From an uncultured Flavobacteriales bacterium (GTDB taxonomy: Bacteria; Bacteroidota; Bacteroidia; CAIKAF01), in assembly GCA_903837495.1 (NCBI GenBank), contig CAILUT010000056.1:113392-177391 (forward strand): a stretch of DNA of 64,000 bases, written 5' to 3'. How positions within the stretch are numbered: the first letter of the stretch is position 1; every line of letters starts with the position of its first letter. Below the pieces are notes generated by a model. It made no database searches. It saw only the letters and a list, made by a program, of their open reading frames with translations, and had not been told where the DNA came from. Of the stretch, positions 1 to 9,850 are shown piece by piece. Made by a program: the position numbers and the translations under genes.

Positions 1-135
1 ATCAACCTAAACTACCTCTCGAAATTGGAGTCCCCCTTGAAGGCTGTCATTAAAATGGAAGATGGCTTCTGCATCCCCATTCCAAGAAGACAAAAAAGGC
101 AGGTTGTAGAGCGTTTAAGCCCCTATACTAAATAA
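1..135 (+). CDS. LytTR-type response regulator, C-terminal fragment
   Basis: Frame 1 is open from the window edge to a TAA at 133-135 and encodes 44 residues. The peptide begins INLNYLSKLE and continues with DGFCIPIPRRQKRQVVER. This resembles the end of a LytTR DNA-binding domain, in which an R-S-Y-I-x-N-L strand is followed by a basic 'G..xPVSRR' turn and the last helix. Most proteins with this domain are two-component response regulators that bind promoter DNA. The receiver domain would lie to the left of the window, so the identification rests on this short tail. The gene converges on the next one with 8 bases between stops. Confidence 0.6.
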   Translation: MNLNYLSKLESPLKAVIKMEDGFCIPIPRRQKRQVVERLSPYTK

Positions 136-143
136 AAAACCCA

Positions 144-563
144 TTAATCTCCAAAATACTCCACCGAATTCCGTTCTGTTTCTGCAATCCGAATGCTGTG
201 CAAGGTGCAGCCTAACTCAGAAATAGGGTTTTGCAACTGCCCCCAAACCTGAACGGCCAGGTTTTCCGTGGATGAAAAAATACCCTCCATAAAAGCCACG
301 TCTAAATTCAGGTTTTTGTGGTCTAGTTTGTCGATCACCCGAGCCCGTATTAAGGTAGAAAGTTGCTTAAGATCAACCACAAAACCAGAGTCAGGATGGG
401 GCTGACCTTTTACTGTAACCCACAAATCATAATTGTGGCCATGCCAATTTTTATTGGAACAAGGACCAAAAACGCGTTCATTTTCTTCTTCTGTCCAAAG
501 GGGATTGAACAGTTTATGTGCAGCGTTGAATTGCTCTTTTCGGGTCAAATAAACCAATGGCAT
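144..563 (-). CDS. queD: 6-carboxy/6-pyruvoyl-tetrahydropterin synthase family (QueD-like)
   Basis: 139-residue T-fold enzyme. Zinc ligands are visible at H16 (in NAAHK) and at H41 and H43 (in HGHNY). The catalytic Cys is C35, followed by a D81-H82 pair and E128/E130 near the end. In Bacteroidota this family is usually annotated as 6-carboxytetrahydropterin synthase, the second step from GTP to preQ0 and queuosine. The Cys-to-HGH spacing (C-x5-HGH) is that of eukaryotic-type PTPS rather than the C-x3-HGH of classical QueD, so the exact product is open. QueE lies far away at 59879. The frame can extend to 590, but a TATCTTTA box at 574-581 on the minus strand falls inside that extension, so the ATG at 563 is preferred. 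Confidence 0.8.
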   Translation of the reverse strand: MPLVYLTRKEQFNAAHKLFNPLWTEEENERVFGPCSNKNWHGHNYDLWVTVKGQPHPDSGFVVDLKQLSTLIRARVIDKLDHKNLNLDVAFMEGIFSSTENLAVQVWGQLQNPISELGCTLHSIRIAETERNSVEYFGD

Positions 564-573
564 CTTTTTTTCG

Positions 574-581
574 TAAAGATA
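574..581 (-). promoter_or_regulatory. Candidate -7 box of the queD-like gene
   Basis: TATCTTTA on the minus strand differs by one base from the Bacteroidota -7 consensus TAnnTTTG. It lies 10 bases upstream of the preferred ATG at 563. No clear TTTG -33 box is seen at the usual distance. Confidence 0.35.
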
Positions 582-682
582 AATAACCATTTCTATCCTA
601 CATGCCCTTTTACTTCTGTTTTAATCGGCAAAACCGAGCCGTTTATCTTGCATCTGTCCGTTCTATCCCGAATCTTACTTAG

Positions 683-2059
<1,377 letters not shown>

Positions 2060-2067
2060 GCCAACCT

Positions 2068-2403
2068 TTACACGTTGTCTTCCCCCAATACCCTTAATTT
2101 TAGGGTCGAAGGGCAGTGCTCCGGGCGCAATTGACAACTTAAACGCGAGGTGTCCGTTAATACCGGAAGGCTTTCAAGCATATCCAATTCTTCGTTTCCG
2201 GCCTCAGGCAGCTCAGAATATCCTTCCAAAACCTCAACATGGCAGGTGGCACACAAGGCCATGCCTCCGCAAGTAGCCAAAATAGGGAATCCTTCTCCCT
2301 TTAATACCTCCATCAACGATAGCCCCATATCGGTGGGCACTTCCACATTCATGGTTCTTCCGCTCAGGTCTTCCGCTTGCAGTTCAATATGCGAATTGGC
2401 CAT
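2068..2403 (-). CDS. 2Fe-2S ferredoxin (adrenodoxin type)
   Basis: 111-residue electron carrier. The cluster ligands are C45, C51, C54 and C90, giving C-x5-C-x2-C-x35-C with the CGGMALCATCHV loop. This is the spacing of vertebrate-type (adrenodoxin or Isc Fdx) ferredoxins rather than the plant type (C-x4-C-x2-C). It starts 3 bases after the stop of the reductase gene on the same strand, so the two are almost certainly one transcript and redox partners. Likely electron acceptors, by inference, are the fatty-acid desaturase directly upstream (3477-4439) or the AlkB protein further away (20935-22002); nothing in the sequence proves either. Confidence 0.9.
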   Translation of the reverse strand: MANSHIELQAEDLSGRTMNVEVPTDMGLSLMEVLKGEGFPILATCGGMALCATCHVEVLEGYSELPEAGNEELDMLESLPVLTDTSRLSCQLRPEHCPSTLKLRVLGEDNV

Positions 2404-2406
2404 GCT

Positions 2407-3423
2407 TTAAAAGGCGTTTACCCCGTTTACCGTGGTGTATTTAAAACTTAACTTCTGCTCTGGAAATACCCGAGCAAAGGCCGATTGTGCCATAAGGGCA
2501 GCTTCATGAAAACCGCATAAAATTAATTTCAATTTGCCGGGATAGGTGTTGATATCGCCAATCGCGTATATGCCTTCCACATTGGTGCTGTAGTCCTCTG
2601 TATTTACTAGAATGGCGTTTTTGTCAATGTTTAAACCCCAATCGGCAATGGGACCTAGTTTGGGAGTCAATCCAAAAAGCGGGATGAAAAAATCGGTTTT
2701 GATATCTAGGTCTGATTCCTGTCCTGCTTCCCGTACCATTAATCCTTCAAGTTGTGTTGAGCCATGCAAAGACTGAACTTCCGCATTTAAAATTAAATTT
2801 ATTTTCCCTGCTTGAGCCAAATCAAATACCTTTTCGGCACTTTCGGGCGCCCCCCTAAAGGAGCCACTTCGGTGTATAAGGGTTAATTCGGAACAAACAT
2901 CCGACAAGAAAATGGCCCAATCTAAGGCCGAATCGCCGCCTCCGGCTAGAACTACTTTTTTATTCCTGAATTTTTCAGGGTCCAAAACCATGTAGGCAAC
3001 TCCTTTGCCCTCGAAAACCTCTAAGTTTTCTACAACAGGCTTCCGGGGTTCAAAGCAACCCAAACCACCCGCAATTACAACAACTTTACTCTGGATTTTA
3101 GTGCCGGTTGACGTACTTATTTGATACCCTGTTTCTGTTTTATCTAGGCATTCTACCCGTTCGCCCAACGTAAATCCAGGTTTAAACGGTGCGATTTGCT
3201 CCATCAGGTTTTCAACCAGTTCCCCGGCCAATATAGAAGGGTAGCCTGGAATGTCGTAAATCGGCTTTTTGGGGTAAATTTCCGACAATTGGCCCCCTAC
3301 TTGGGGCAGGGCATCTACCAAATGGCAACGCATTTTTAATAATCCCGCCTCAAAAACAGCAAATAAACCCACCGGTCCTGCGCCTACGATGCATAAATCG
3401 GTTTGAATGCTTTGGTTACTCAT
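2407..3423 (-). CDS. Ferredoxin-NAD(P)+ reductase, thioredoxin-reductase-like
   Basis: 338-residue FAD enzyme with two Rossmann folds. The FAD motif IVGAGPVGL is at about residues 12-20, VGGQLSEIYP follows near 42-51, and the pyridine nucleotide motif LAGGGDSALDWA is near 157-168. It lacks the CxxC pair of true thioredoxin reductases. That pattern is typical of the YumC/type-2 ferredoxin-NADP reductase group, which moves electrons between NADPH and ferredoxin. The ferredoxin encoded 3 bases downstream is the obvious partner. A weak -7 box (TACCTTTA on minus, about 3433-3440) lies just upstream of the ATG. Confidence 0.88.
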   Translation of the reverse strand: MSNQSIQTDLCIVGAGPVGLFAVFEAGLLKMRCHLVDALPQVGGQLSEIYPKKPIYDIPGYPSILAGELVENLMEQIAPFKPGFTLGERVECLDKTETGYQISTSTGTKIQSKVVVIAGGLGCFEPRKPVVENLEVFEGKGVAYMVLDPEKFRNKKVVLAGGGDSALDWAIFLSDVCSELTLIHRSGSFRGAPESAEKVFDLAQAGKINLILNAEVQSLHGSTQLEGLMVREAGQESDLDIKTDFFIPLFGLTPKLGPIADWGLNIDKNAILVNTEDYSTNVEGIYAIGDINTYPGKLKLILCGFHEAALMAQSAFARVFPEQKLSFKYTTVNGVNAF

Positions 3424-3476
3424 ACGGCCATAAAGGTAAGATGCCTAACAGAATGGATTGCGGTTTGTGCTTTATT

Positions 3477-4439
3477 TTAGCTCTTACCCGGAAGCTTTTT
3501 TCCGTCAATCCGCTTAGAACCATATTTTACCTCTACCGGCACAGGACGTATGTTCCACACTATTCCAAACAAGGCTAAAGTTCTTAAAACGTAATAACTG
3601 GGGTCAAACTCCCACCAATAAAAGCCTTGACGGCATGATCCTTGGTAATAGTGGTGGTTGTTGTGCCAACCTTCGCCCATGGTAATCAAGGCCAAAACCG
3701 CATTGTTCCGCGAATGGTCTTTGGTTTTGTACCGGCGACGCCCTATTTTATGCATCAACGAATTAATGGAAAACGTCCCATGATACAATATAACAGTGCT
3801 TGTTAAATATCCCACCACCACAGTGGACCAACCGGCATTCCAATCCGTAATTCCATTTCCGTTGAGCAGATTGCCTACAAAATAAATGATAACGGCCATA
3901 ATGATTGGAGGAACCATGAAATATCGATTCAGAAACCGCAACTCCGGATACTTAGCAAAATCCTGAATTAAGTCGTACCTGGTTTTTTGATAATCAGGCC
4001 CCATAATCCAACCAATATGGGCATAGAAAAAACCATAGATGTTCGCCGAATGGGGGTCGTGAGCTGTGTCGCTGTGGCGGTGGTGAACTCTGTGTTGAGA
4101 TGCCCACCACAAAGCTCCTTTCTGTATGCTGGTTTGGGCAAAAAAGGCAATCAAAAACTGGAAGAACCGACTTGTCTCGTACGTTTTGTGCGAAAAATAC
4201 CGGTGGTATCCGGCACTAACAAAAAACATGCGGAAGTAGTACATAAACAAACATACCAACCAATCTTTCCAGGTAAAACCGGACCAAATCATTAAAAGAG
4301 GTGTCAGGTGGATGAGCCCAAAACCATATTGGTCGATGAGCTTCGGTTGGTTGCGGTTTTCTTTTTTTACCGCTTCGGGTGGCGGGCCTTCTGGAGAGGT
4401 GTATAAGGACTCAACAAGGGGTGTACTAGCTTCACTCAT
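3477..4439 (-). CDS. Membrane acyl-CoA/acyl-lipid delta-9-type desaturase
   Basis: 320-residue integral membrane di-iron enzyme that introduces a cis double bond into fatty acyl chains. The three histidine boxes are HRYFSH (residues 79-84), HRVHHRH (116-122) and EGWHNNHH (near 255-262), in the order and spacing of stearoyl-CoA desaturases. Hydrophobic segments near residues 42-55, 61-76, 93-105 and two more near 180-220 fit the four-helix topology. The first ~35 residues are polar. These enzymes need an electron donor, and the reductase-ferredoxin pair directly downstream on the same strand is a reasonable candidate. Confidence 0.93.
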   Translation of the reverse strand: MSEASTPLVESLYTSPEGPPPEAVKKENRNQPKLIDQYGFGLIHLTPLLMIWSGFTWKDWLVCLFMYYFRMFFVSAGYHRYFSHKTYETSRFFQFLIAFFAQTSIQKGALWWASQHRVHHRHSDTAHDPHSANIYGFFYAHIGWIMGPDYQKTRYDLIQDFAKYPELRFLNRYFMVPPIIMAVIIYFVGNLLNGNGITDWNAGWSTVVVGYLTSTVILYHGTFSINSLMHKIGRRRYKTKDHSRNNAVLALITMGEGWHNNHHYYQGSCRQGFYWWEFDPSYYVLRTLALFGIVWNIRPVPVEVKYGSKRIDGKKLPGKS

Positions 4440-4627
4440 GACTTAAAGTATCAACAGCCGAAACACATCGGCATGCAAAGGTATAGAATTCAGTTTCCAT
4501 TCGGTGTTTTCCAATAAACAAAAGGCCTTTTTCTTTCTTGTTTGACCGCTTTACATGGAATCGCATGGAAGGTATCTATCAAACACAATAAGCACTTATC
4601 TTGTTTAAAAAAAGAAGATTTGCTGCA

Positions 4628-5203
4628 TCAAGCCCCAAACATTAAAGTCCAAACCACCTCTACTTCATCGCTTAAAAGAGCGGAATCGCCAAGGTTGAAG
4701 GAGCTGCGTTTTACCTGGAATTTCGACTTTATTAAATACCCTTGGCTTGTTTTTGTTGCTTCGGCCGTTATTTGAATGGGTTGACTTTTTCCTTTTATGC
4801 TTATCCACCCGCTTACAATCCAACCTTTCTCGGTGCGGCGAATGGCCTCTGATCGAAATTTGAGTTGGGGATGGCGTTCTGCATTAAAATAATCGGACTT
4901 TAATAAATGCCTGTCGCGCAACGCGATTCCAGTCTCGATGCTGTTTACCTGTATTTCACCATACAAAAATTCTGGTTGTCCTGTGCTTGGATTCACCTGG
5001 AGTTCTCCAAGCATGTGGTTAAAGTGCCCATCAACCCGTATGCCCATATTCCTAAGGCTGAATTCCACCTTGCTTTTGGGTGATTGAAGAGAATAGTGCT
5101 GGGCGAAGCTCTTATTGAAAATGCCAAACAGGCCAATACGTAAGGCCCAACTCAAAATGGGAAAAAAGGCAACGCTTTTGAAGAGGGGGATGCGCGCAGT
5201 CAA
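4628..5203 (-). CDS. YceI family exported lipid-binding protein
   Basis: 191 residues. A hydrophobic stretch at about residues 8-35 ending in SFAQ fits a signal peptide. The mature part follows the YceI lipocalin-like pattern: SKVEFSLRNMGIRVDGHFN, then GEIQVNSIETGIALRDRHLLKSDYFNAERHPQLKFRS, then GWISIKGKSQPIQI. YceI proteins bind isoprenoid or amphipathic lipids in the periplasm. The start lies 3 bases beyond the ferritin stop, so YceI, ferritin and perhaps RNase Z form one minus-strand transcript. Confidence 0.88.
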   Translation of the reverse strand: MTARIPLFKSVAFFPILSWALRIGLFGIFNKSFAQHYSLQSPKSKVEFSLRNMGIRVDGHFNHMLGELQVNPSTGQPEFLYGEIQVNSIETGIALRDRHLLKSDYFNAERHPQLKFRSEAIRRTEKGWIVSGWISIKGKSQPIQITAEATKTSQGYLIKSKFQVKRSSFNLGDSALLSDEVEVVWTLMFGA

Positions 5204-5205
5204 TT

Positions 5206-5736
5206 TTATTTTTCTTGCACCGATTCGGCGGGTTTAGCTAAGGCCATTGTAGCCAGTTGGCCTATCTCTTTGTCAATTAAGTACAGTCCGTTCGCTTCTA
5301 GGCCAATCAGGTTGATTTTGTCTTTAATGTTGCGGGCTGTAGTTTCTTCTTCGTGTTGCTCGGCAACATACCACTGCAAAAAGTTCAAGGTGGTGTAGTC
5401 TTTCTCTTGGGTTGCGATGTAAACCAATGTATTGATGCCCTCTGAAACCCGCAACTCGCCCTGAAGAAAACTCTCTACTGCTTCTAGAATGTCTTTAAAG
5501 TCTGTTTTTGGTTTGCTTAGTTCGGGCGTCAGTGCCTGCCCCCCTGAATCATTTATGTATCGAAAAAGCCGAAGCATGTGGGCCCGTTCTTCGTTCGATT
5601 GCAAATAGAAAAATTTCGCGGCTCCTTCCATTCCCTTCGCGTCGCACCACGAGGCCAACGCTAAGTAGGCATTTGAGCTGTGGCTTTCAATGGCGATTTG
5701 CTCGTTTAGAGCTGTTTCTACTACAGATGTTAACAT
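5206..5736 (-). CDS. ftnA: Ferritin
   Basis: 176-residue iron-storage ferritin forming a 24-mer cage. All ferroxidase-centre residues stand at the same numbers as in E. coli FtnA: E17, E50, H53, E94, Q127 and E130. The frame could extend 35 codons upstream to 5841, but that stretch overlaps the end of the RNase Z gene and carries no ferritin sequence. The ATG at 5736 gives the canonical start MLTSVVETALNEQI. Three bases separate it from YceI downstream, indicating co-transcription. Confidence 0.95.
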   Translation of the reverse strand: MLTSVVETALNEQIAIESHSSNAYLALASWCDAKGMEGAAKFFYLQSNEERAHMLRLFRYINDSGGQALTPELSKPKTDFKDILEAVESFLQGELRVSEGINTLVYIATQEKDYTTLNFLQWYVAEQHEEETTARNIKDKINLIGLEANGLYLIDKEIGQLATMALAKPAESVQEK

Positions 5737-5773
5737 GGCTTTTTTTTCAAAGATACCCCTTAGTTGGTCAAGT

Positions 5774-6685
5774 TCAAAGTTCAAGGCGAAGGCCATTGAA
5801 GGCCAAGCGGGTATTGCCAAACCTATTCTGTGCCTCAGCAAGCAACTCGCCCAAGTCTGGGTAGCGAACCGAAAAATGCCCCAATATCAGGCTTGTAACG
5901 CCCCATTTCTCAGCAATTTCAGCCGCTTCTATTGCCGTAGAATGTTGGGTTTTTTTTGCCCTTTCTTGGTGCTTTTCTGTAAAGGTGGCTTCGTGGTACA
6001 ACACCTGGGGTGCTGCTAATTTTAACAAAGTTTGCAATACAGGTCGGGTGTCGGTAATGTAGGCATAGCTTCGGCATGCCGGCCCACTTGAGCCTACCTG
6101 GTTTGCCTGCAGTGCTTCGCCCGTATTTAACTGCACCGAATTTCCTTGTTTCAATTCCCGCAGCTGTGCAATGCTCAGGTCGTATTCTTTAATTTTGACC
6201 TTGTCTAGAACAAAGGCATCTCGGCGTTCCCGCACAATAAAACCCCGGCAGGGCACCCCGTGTTTTAACACAACGGCCTCTACTTGAATTGATGCATCTT
6301 CCAGCACCAATCCCCCAGAGCGCCAAGCCTCCACATCTATTTCAATAGGGTAGGAGGGCTGGTAATCTACGCTTTTCCAGTAGTTCAACAAAAACTCTTT
6401 TACCGATTCGGGGCATACAATCCGCAGGCTTTTCTTTCTGCCCAACAATTCCATGGTCGAAAGAAGTCCGGGCAAGCCCAAGAAGTGGTCGGCATGGGAA
6501 TGCGATATAAATACAACCGATAGGCGCTGCATGGGCAAGCCCTCTTGCCGAATCCGAATTTGTGTCCCTTCTCCGCAGTCCAACAAATAATGCCGGTGGT
6601 GAACCTCCAACCATTGGGCACTCAAACCCCGTTCGGCCGTTGGAACCGCTGAACTGCATCCCAATATGCACACATGAAAATTCAT
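5774..6685 (-). CDS. rnz: Ribonuclease Z
   Basis: 303-residue metallo-beta-lactamase nuclease that removes the 3' trailer of tRNA precursors. It begins with the family signature ILGCSSAVPT, then LLDCGEGTQ, and the zinc motif HSHADH at residues 62-67 followed by FLGLPGLL. Further hallmarks are the KHGVPCRGFIV stretch, YITDTRP, HEATF and the C-terminal GHFSVRY. The length matches the short RNase Z form. The next gene, ferritin, starts 37 bases downstream on the same strand. Confidence 0.96.
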   Translation of the reverse strand: MNFHVCILGCSSAVPTAERGLSAQWLEVHHRHYLLDCGEGTQIRIRQEGLPMQRLSVVFISHSHADHFLGLPGLLSTMELLGRKKSLRIVCPESVKEFLLNYWKSVDYQPSYPIEIDVEAWRSGGLVLEDASIQVEAVVLKHGVPCRGFIVRERRDAFVLDKVKIKEYDLSIAQLRELKQGNSVQLNTGEALQANQVGSSGPACRSYAYITDTRPVLQTLLKLAAPQVLYHEATFTEKHQERAKKTQHSTAIEAAEIAEKWGVTSLILGHFSVRYPDLGELLAEAQNRFGNTRLAFNGLRLEL

Positions 6686-6861
6686 GGTTTTTGTGGATTG
6701 AATTTGGCCTCAATGAACATCCTTGACCACCGTCCTGCCAATGCATTTGGACATCTGCTGCCGCAGCGATTCTGAAGGGCCTCCTGAATGCTACCCCGGC
6801 AGCTTGATTTTCCTTGGCACAGGTTCTGCTGACCCGAAAGATGCGCAAGGTCTTTTATAAA

Positions 6862-6898
6862 AAATCCACCCCTCAACCGATGGGTAAGGGGTGGATTT
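6862..6898 (-). terminator. Rho-independent terminator of the T9SS cargo gene
   Basis: A perfect 12-bp inverted repeat (AAATCCACCCCT / AGGGGTGGATTT) with a 13-base loop. It is followed on the minus strand by TTTTTT. It sits 40 bases beyond the stop at 6939. Confidence 0.85.
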
Positions 6899-6938
6899 AA
6901 ATGCGGCATCGGGCTAAATGCCTTCAGGGTATAAGAAC

Positions 6939-7790
6939 TTAATCGTGTTGAACCATAATTTTGCCGGTGGCCTGAACTCCATTCACTTCAAGCGAATATA
7001 GATACAGTCCTGCAGCAAATTGAGCCGTTGAAACCTGAATGCTTTGCTCGCCCAACTGGCAATTTCCATTCTGTTGATGTACCACACGACCTGCGGCATC
7101 TTTCATTTGAAATCCAAACGAACCCGATTTTGTTGCTGTGAAGTTCAAAGTGGCTGTGGCATTTGCCGGATTTGGAAACATAGGCTGAACTTGTACTCCA
7201 GGCAAGTTTTCAAAACTGGTGTTGGCACAAACCGGAAAGGCAATATTAAAAGACAAATCGCCGCTGGGGGGCGGAACATCGTTGCAACCAATTCCCAGAT
7301 TAATTCGGCCTCGAACATCTACTTTGAAGTACACCGTATCGCAAGGCGTATTGATGGGGCTAGGTACGTTGACCGAATTTAAACGCAAACATACCCGTTG
7401 CAAATTGGTTCCAGGAGCAATATTGATGGGCGTAGTGCTGCTGTTTGTGGAGTTGATTTCGGTGTTGCCTTGGTAGGCAGCCCAGGTAAAATTGAATCCC
7501 GCCGGAATGGATTGGTTGTATGAAGCCAAGGTGTCAAGGCTAACCGACAAAATTTTTACTCCGCACAAGTCGATGGAATCACCAGGGGTGGGGGTCAACG
7601 TATTGTCAACTTTTCCTGGAAGTACCACCGTATTTTGGTGGGTATAGTTACTCCCCGACACGGCTGCGGGCAGCGGGTTGGGGTTGAATCCCATCTGGGT
7701 TGCCGTAGGGTCAGGAGGATTGGGTGAGCAAATTTGGGCTTGAGCCAGTGCCCCAGTAAACAAGGCTGCAATCAGTAAAATTTGTTTCAT
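6939..7790 (-). CDS. Exported protein with T9SS type A C-terminal sorting domain
   Basis: 283 residues. The N-terminus MKQILLIAALFTGALAQAQ is a signal peptide. The middle is rich in Ser, Thr, Asn and Pro with no recognised enzymatic domain. The last ~80 residues form a type IX sorting domain: QPMFPNPANATATLNF, then a GxxxFQMKDAAGRVV strand, and GLYLYSLEVNGVQATGKIMVQ. Such proteins are exported by Sec, recognised by the T9SS in the outer membrane, and released or anchored at the surface. The function of the mature part is unknown. A strong terminator follows. Confidence 0.88.
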   Translation of the reverse strand: MKQILLIAALFTGALAQAQICSPNPPDPTATQMGFNPNPLPAAVSGSNYTHQNTVVLPGKVDNTLTPTPGDSIDLCGVKILSVSLDTLASYNQSIPAGFNFTWAAYQGNTEINSTNSSTTPINIAPGTNLQRVCLRLNSVNVPSPINTPCDTVYFKVDVRGRINLGIGCNDVPPPSGDLSFNIAFPVCANTSFENLPGVQVQPMFPNPANATATLNFTATKSGSFGFQMKDAAGRVVHQQNGNCQLGEQSIQVSTAQFAAGLYLYSLEVNGVQATGKIMVQHD

Positions 7791-7815
7791 GGTTTTTGGT
7801 TTTAAAGGTTAATTA

Positions 7816-8193
7816 TTATTCTTCTTCATCCAACAAATCTTGAGCAATGTTGCTCATGATGATGAAGTCTTCGATTTCATTTTCGTTGTGGATAATGTTC
7901 AATACCGTATCCAATTGGCAAATTTGAAGGATTTTCATAACCCCAGCATGCACCCCCGTAATGGCAAACACCCCATTTGATTTATGCGCAAGTCGATTGC
8001 CAACAAGAAGAGCTGACAGGCCGCTGGAATCTACAAATTCTACCTTTTGAAGGTCAACAACTAAATTTTTATGACCTAGGGCGTTGAGCCGCACCAATTC
8101 GGATTTTAGGTCGGGTGCCGTTTGGGCCGTTAGCTGCTCTTCTTCAATTAACAAGGATAAATAGTGAGGCTTTTCCGTGCTGCTAAAATTCAT
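7816..8193 (-). CDS. STAS domain protein (anti-sigma factor antagonist family)
   Basis: 125-residue single STAS domain. The core is VVDLQKVEFVDSSGLSALL, and the first Ser of DSSG is the position phosphorylated in SpoIIAA/RsbV proteins. These proteins act in partner switching with an anti-sigma kinase or other Ser kinase; no such kinase is encoded nearby. The start at 8193 (MNFSSTEKPHYLSL) is preferred to 8289, which would add 32 residues without STAS similarity and overlap the space before pyrB. The acidic tail ends DLLDEEE. Confidence 0.88.
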   Translation of the reverse strand: MNFSSTEKPHYLSLLIEEEQLTAQTAPDLKSELVRLNALGHKNLVVDLQKVEFVDSSGLSALLVGNRLAHKSNGVFAITGVHAGVMKILQICQLDTVLNIIHNENEIEDFIIMSNIAQDLLDEEE

Positions 8194-8295
8194 GTAGATG
8201 TTATTCAATTTCCCAAAGTTAAAAAAATATGCGGTTCCCTCCGTTTTGTTGTTTTGTTTAAGCTGAAATATCCTATGCCCTAACCCCAACTATAA

Positions 8296-9252
8296 TTACG
8301 CTGCACTCCCGCCCGTTTGGCCCAGCAAATAGAGCACAGCCATACGCACCGCCACTCCGTGTTGTACCTGGTCTAGAATAATAGAGGCCGGGCCATCGGC
8401 CAGTTTGCCATCGATTTCTACTCCCCGATTTACGGGGCCCGGATGCAGAATTACAGGCTTGTTCTTGGCCTTTTCCCAGCGGGCTAGGCTTAAACCGAAT
8501 ACCTGGTGGTACTCGTATGCGCCCGGAAAGTGCTGAACCTGTAGCCGCTCCTCTTGAATGCGCAGCACGTTCAGGGCATCGGCCCGTTCTAAGGTTGCAT
8601 CCAATGAATGGCTTACCACCACCCCCAGACTTTGAATGTTCCGGGGCAACAAGCTGGGCGGAGCACATACTTCCACATGGGCTCCCATTTTTTGAAGCAG
8701 TAGGATGTTCGACAAGGCCACGCGCGAGTGCAATACATCTCCCAACAATGCAATGCGTTTGCCCTTCAGCGGGCCAAGTACCTCTTGCATGGAAAAAGCG
8801 TCGAGCAGGGCCTGAGTAGGGTGTTCGTGAGTGCCGTCGCCGGCGTTGATGATTCGGGCATGTGCCGAATGCCGAAACCGCGGCAGGTGCTTGGCCAAAA
8901 ACAGGCCGGCACCCGGGCTGCTGTGCCGAAGTACGATCATATCCACTTTCATGGCCAAAATGTTGTTGACCGTATCCAACAGCGTTTCCCCTTTGCTTAA
9001 ACTGGAGCCCGAAGCCGAAAAATTAATGACGTCGGCCGACAAGCGTTTCTCTGCCAATTCAAACGACAAGCGCGTTCGGGTGGAGTTTTCAAAAAATAAA
9101 TTGGCAATCGTTTTGTCGCGCAGCGATGGCACTTTTTTGATGGGCCGCTGCAATACCTGTAGAAATTCGGCCGTCGTGGACATGAGCAGGTCAATGTCGC
9201 TGTTTGTTAGGTCTTTTATGCCCAATAAATGTTGGTGGCTAAGCTGTGGCAT
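8296..9252 (-). CDS. pyrB: Aspartate carbamoyltransferase catalytic subunit
   Basis: 318 residues, the usual length. It catalyses carbamoyl phosphate plus aspartate to carbamoyl aspartate, the committed step of pyrimidine synthesis. The carbamoyl phosphate site FENSTRTRLSFE is at residues 54-65, the 80s loop SLSKGET at 84-90, RHSSPGA at 109-115 and DGTHEHPTQALLD at 139-151. No regulatory subunit (pyrI) is in the window, which fits the ATCase class regulated by expression. The gene starts 6 bases after pyrR, so both are one transcript. Confidence 0.97.
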   Translation of the reverse strand: MPQLSHQHLLGIKDLTNSDIDLLMSTTAEFLQVLQRPIKKVPSLRDKTIANLFFENSTRTRLSFELAEKRLSADVINFSASGSSLSKGETLLDTVNNILAMKVDMIVLRHSSPGAGLFLAKHLPRFRHSAHARIINAGDGTHEHPTQALLDAFSMQEVLGPLKGKRIALLGDVLHSRVALSNILLLQKMGAHVEVCAPPSLLPRNIQSLGVVVSHSLDATLERADALNVLRIQEERLQVQHFPGAYEYHQVFGLSLARWEKAKNKPVILHPGPVNRGVEIDGKLADGPASIILDQVQHGVAVRMAVLYLLGQTGGSAA

Positions 9253-9258
9253 AGGCTG

Positions 9259-9810
9259 CTAGGCGTTGTTTTCTATCCAAATAGCGTCTTCTCCATGTTG
9301 TTCGGCCCACCTGACTTTTACTTTTTGCCCTTCAAAGGCGTCCATAGACCAGCCATAAAAATCCGGATGAATGGGCAAATGACGCGCAAAGCGGCGTTCC
9401 ACCAAAACCAGCAGTTTTATCCACTCCGGCCGGCCAAAGGTGTGCACTGCATCTAAGGCGGCTCGAATCGTACGGCCCGTATACAACACATCGTCAACCA
9501 ACACCACCCGCCGGTTCTCAAGCGAAAAATTCAGCTGGGTCGCCTCCGGAACCAACACTTTGTCTTGGTTAAAGTCGTCTCGAAAAAAGGTGGGATCCAA
9601 AAGTCCATAATCCAATGCTACCCCAGGCATTTGTTGCGTCCATGCCGCCTTCAAACGCTCAGCTAAATACACCCCCCGGGGCTGAATGCCTAGCATGACC
9701 AAGGGCAAATCGGCCCGGGGCAACTCCCCGAGCATCAAGGACAAACGGTGTATCCGAAGCTGCATTGCTGCGGCATCCATAAAAAATGTACCTGCTGCCG
9801 GTCCGTTCAT
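9259..9810 (-). CDS. pyrR: PyrR: pyrimidine operon regulator / uracil phosphoribosyltransferase
   Basis: 183 residues of the type I phosphoribosyltransferase fold. The PRPP motif VVLVDDVLYTGRT is at 102-114. GTFFMDAAAMQLRIHRLSLML aligns with the usual PyrR start, supporting the ATG at 9810. In Firmicutes PyrR binds UMP and attenuates pyr mRNA; whether it binds RNA in Bacteroidota is not established by this sequence. It precedes pyrB by 6 bases. A terminator hairpin (9824-9850) lies only 13 bases upstream of its ATG, leaving almost no room for a separate promoter. Confidence 0.93.
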   Translation of the reverse strand: MNGPAAGTFFMDAAAMQLRIHRLSLMLGELPRADLPLVMLGIQPRGVYLAERLKAAWTQQMPGVALDYGLLDPTFFRDDFNQDKVLVPEATQLNFSLENRRVVLVDDVLYTGRTIRAALDAVHTFGRPEWIKLLVLVERRFARHLPIHPDFYGWSMDAFEGQKVKVRWAEQHGEDAIWIENNA

Positions 9811-9823
9811 GCCATAAAAGTAA

Positions 9824-9850
9824 AAAAGCCCTTCACAAGGAAGGGCTTTT
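9824..9850 (-). terminator. Terminator between rpsA and pyrR
   Basis: A perfect 11-bp stem (AAAAGCCCTTC / GAAGGGCTTTT) with loop ACAAG. On the minus strand the stem ends in TTTTTT counting its own tail. It lies 8 bases after the rpsA stop and 13 bases before the pyrR ATG, so it either ends rpsA transcription or attenuates read-through into pyrR-pyrB. Confidence 0.88.

Noticed and set aside
6682..6909. 75-codon frame upstream of rnz with an ATGA overlap
   Set aside because: Its start lies in the terminator hairpin of the previous gene and the peptide has no family features.
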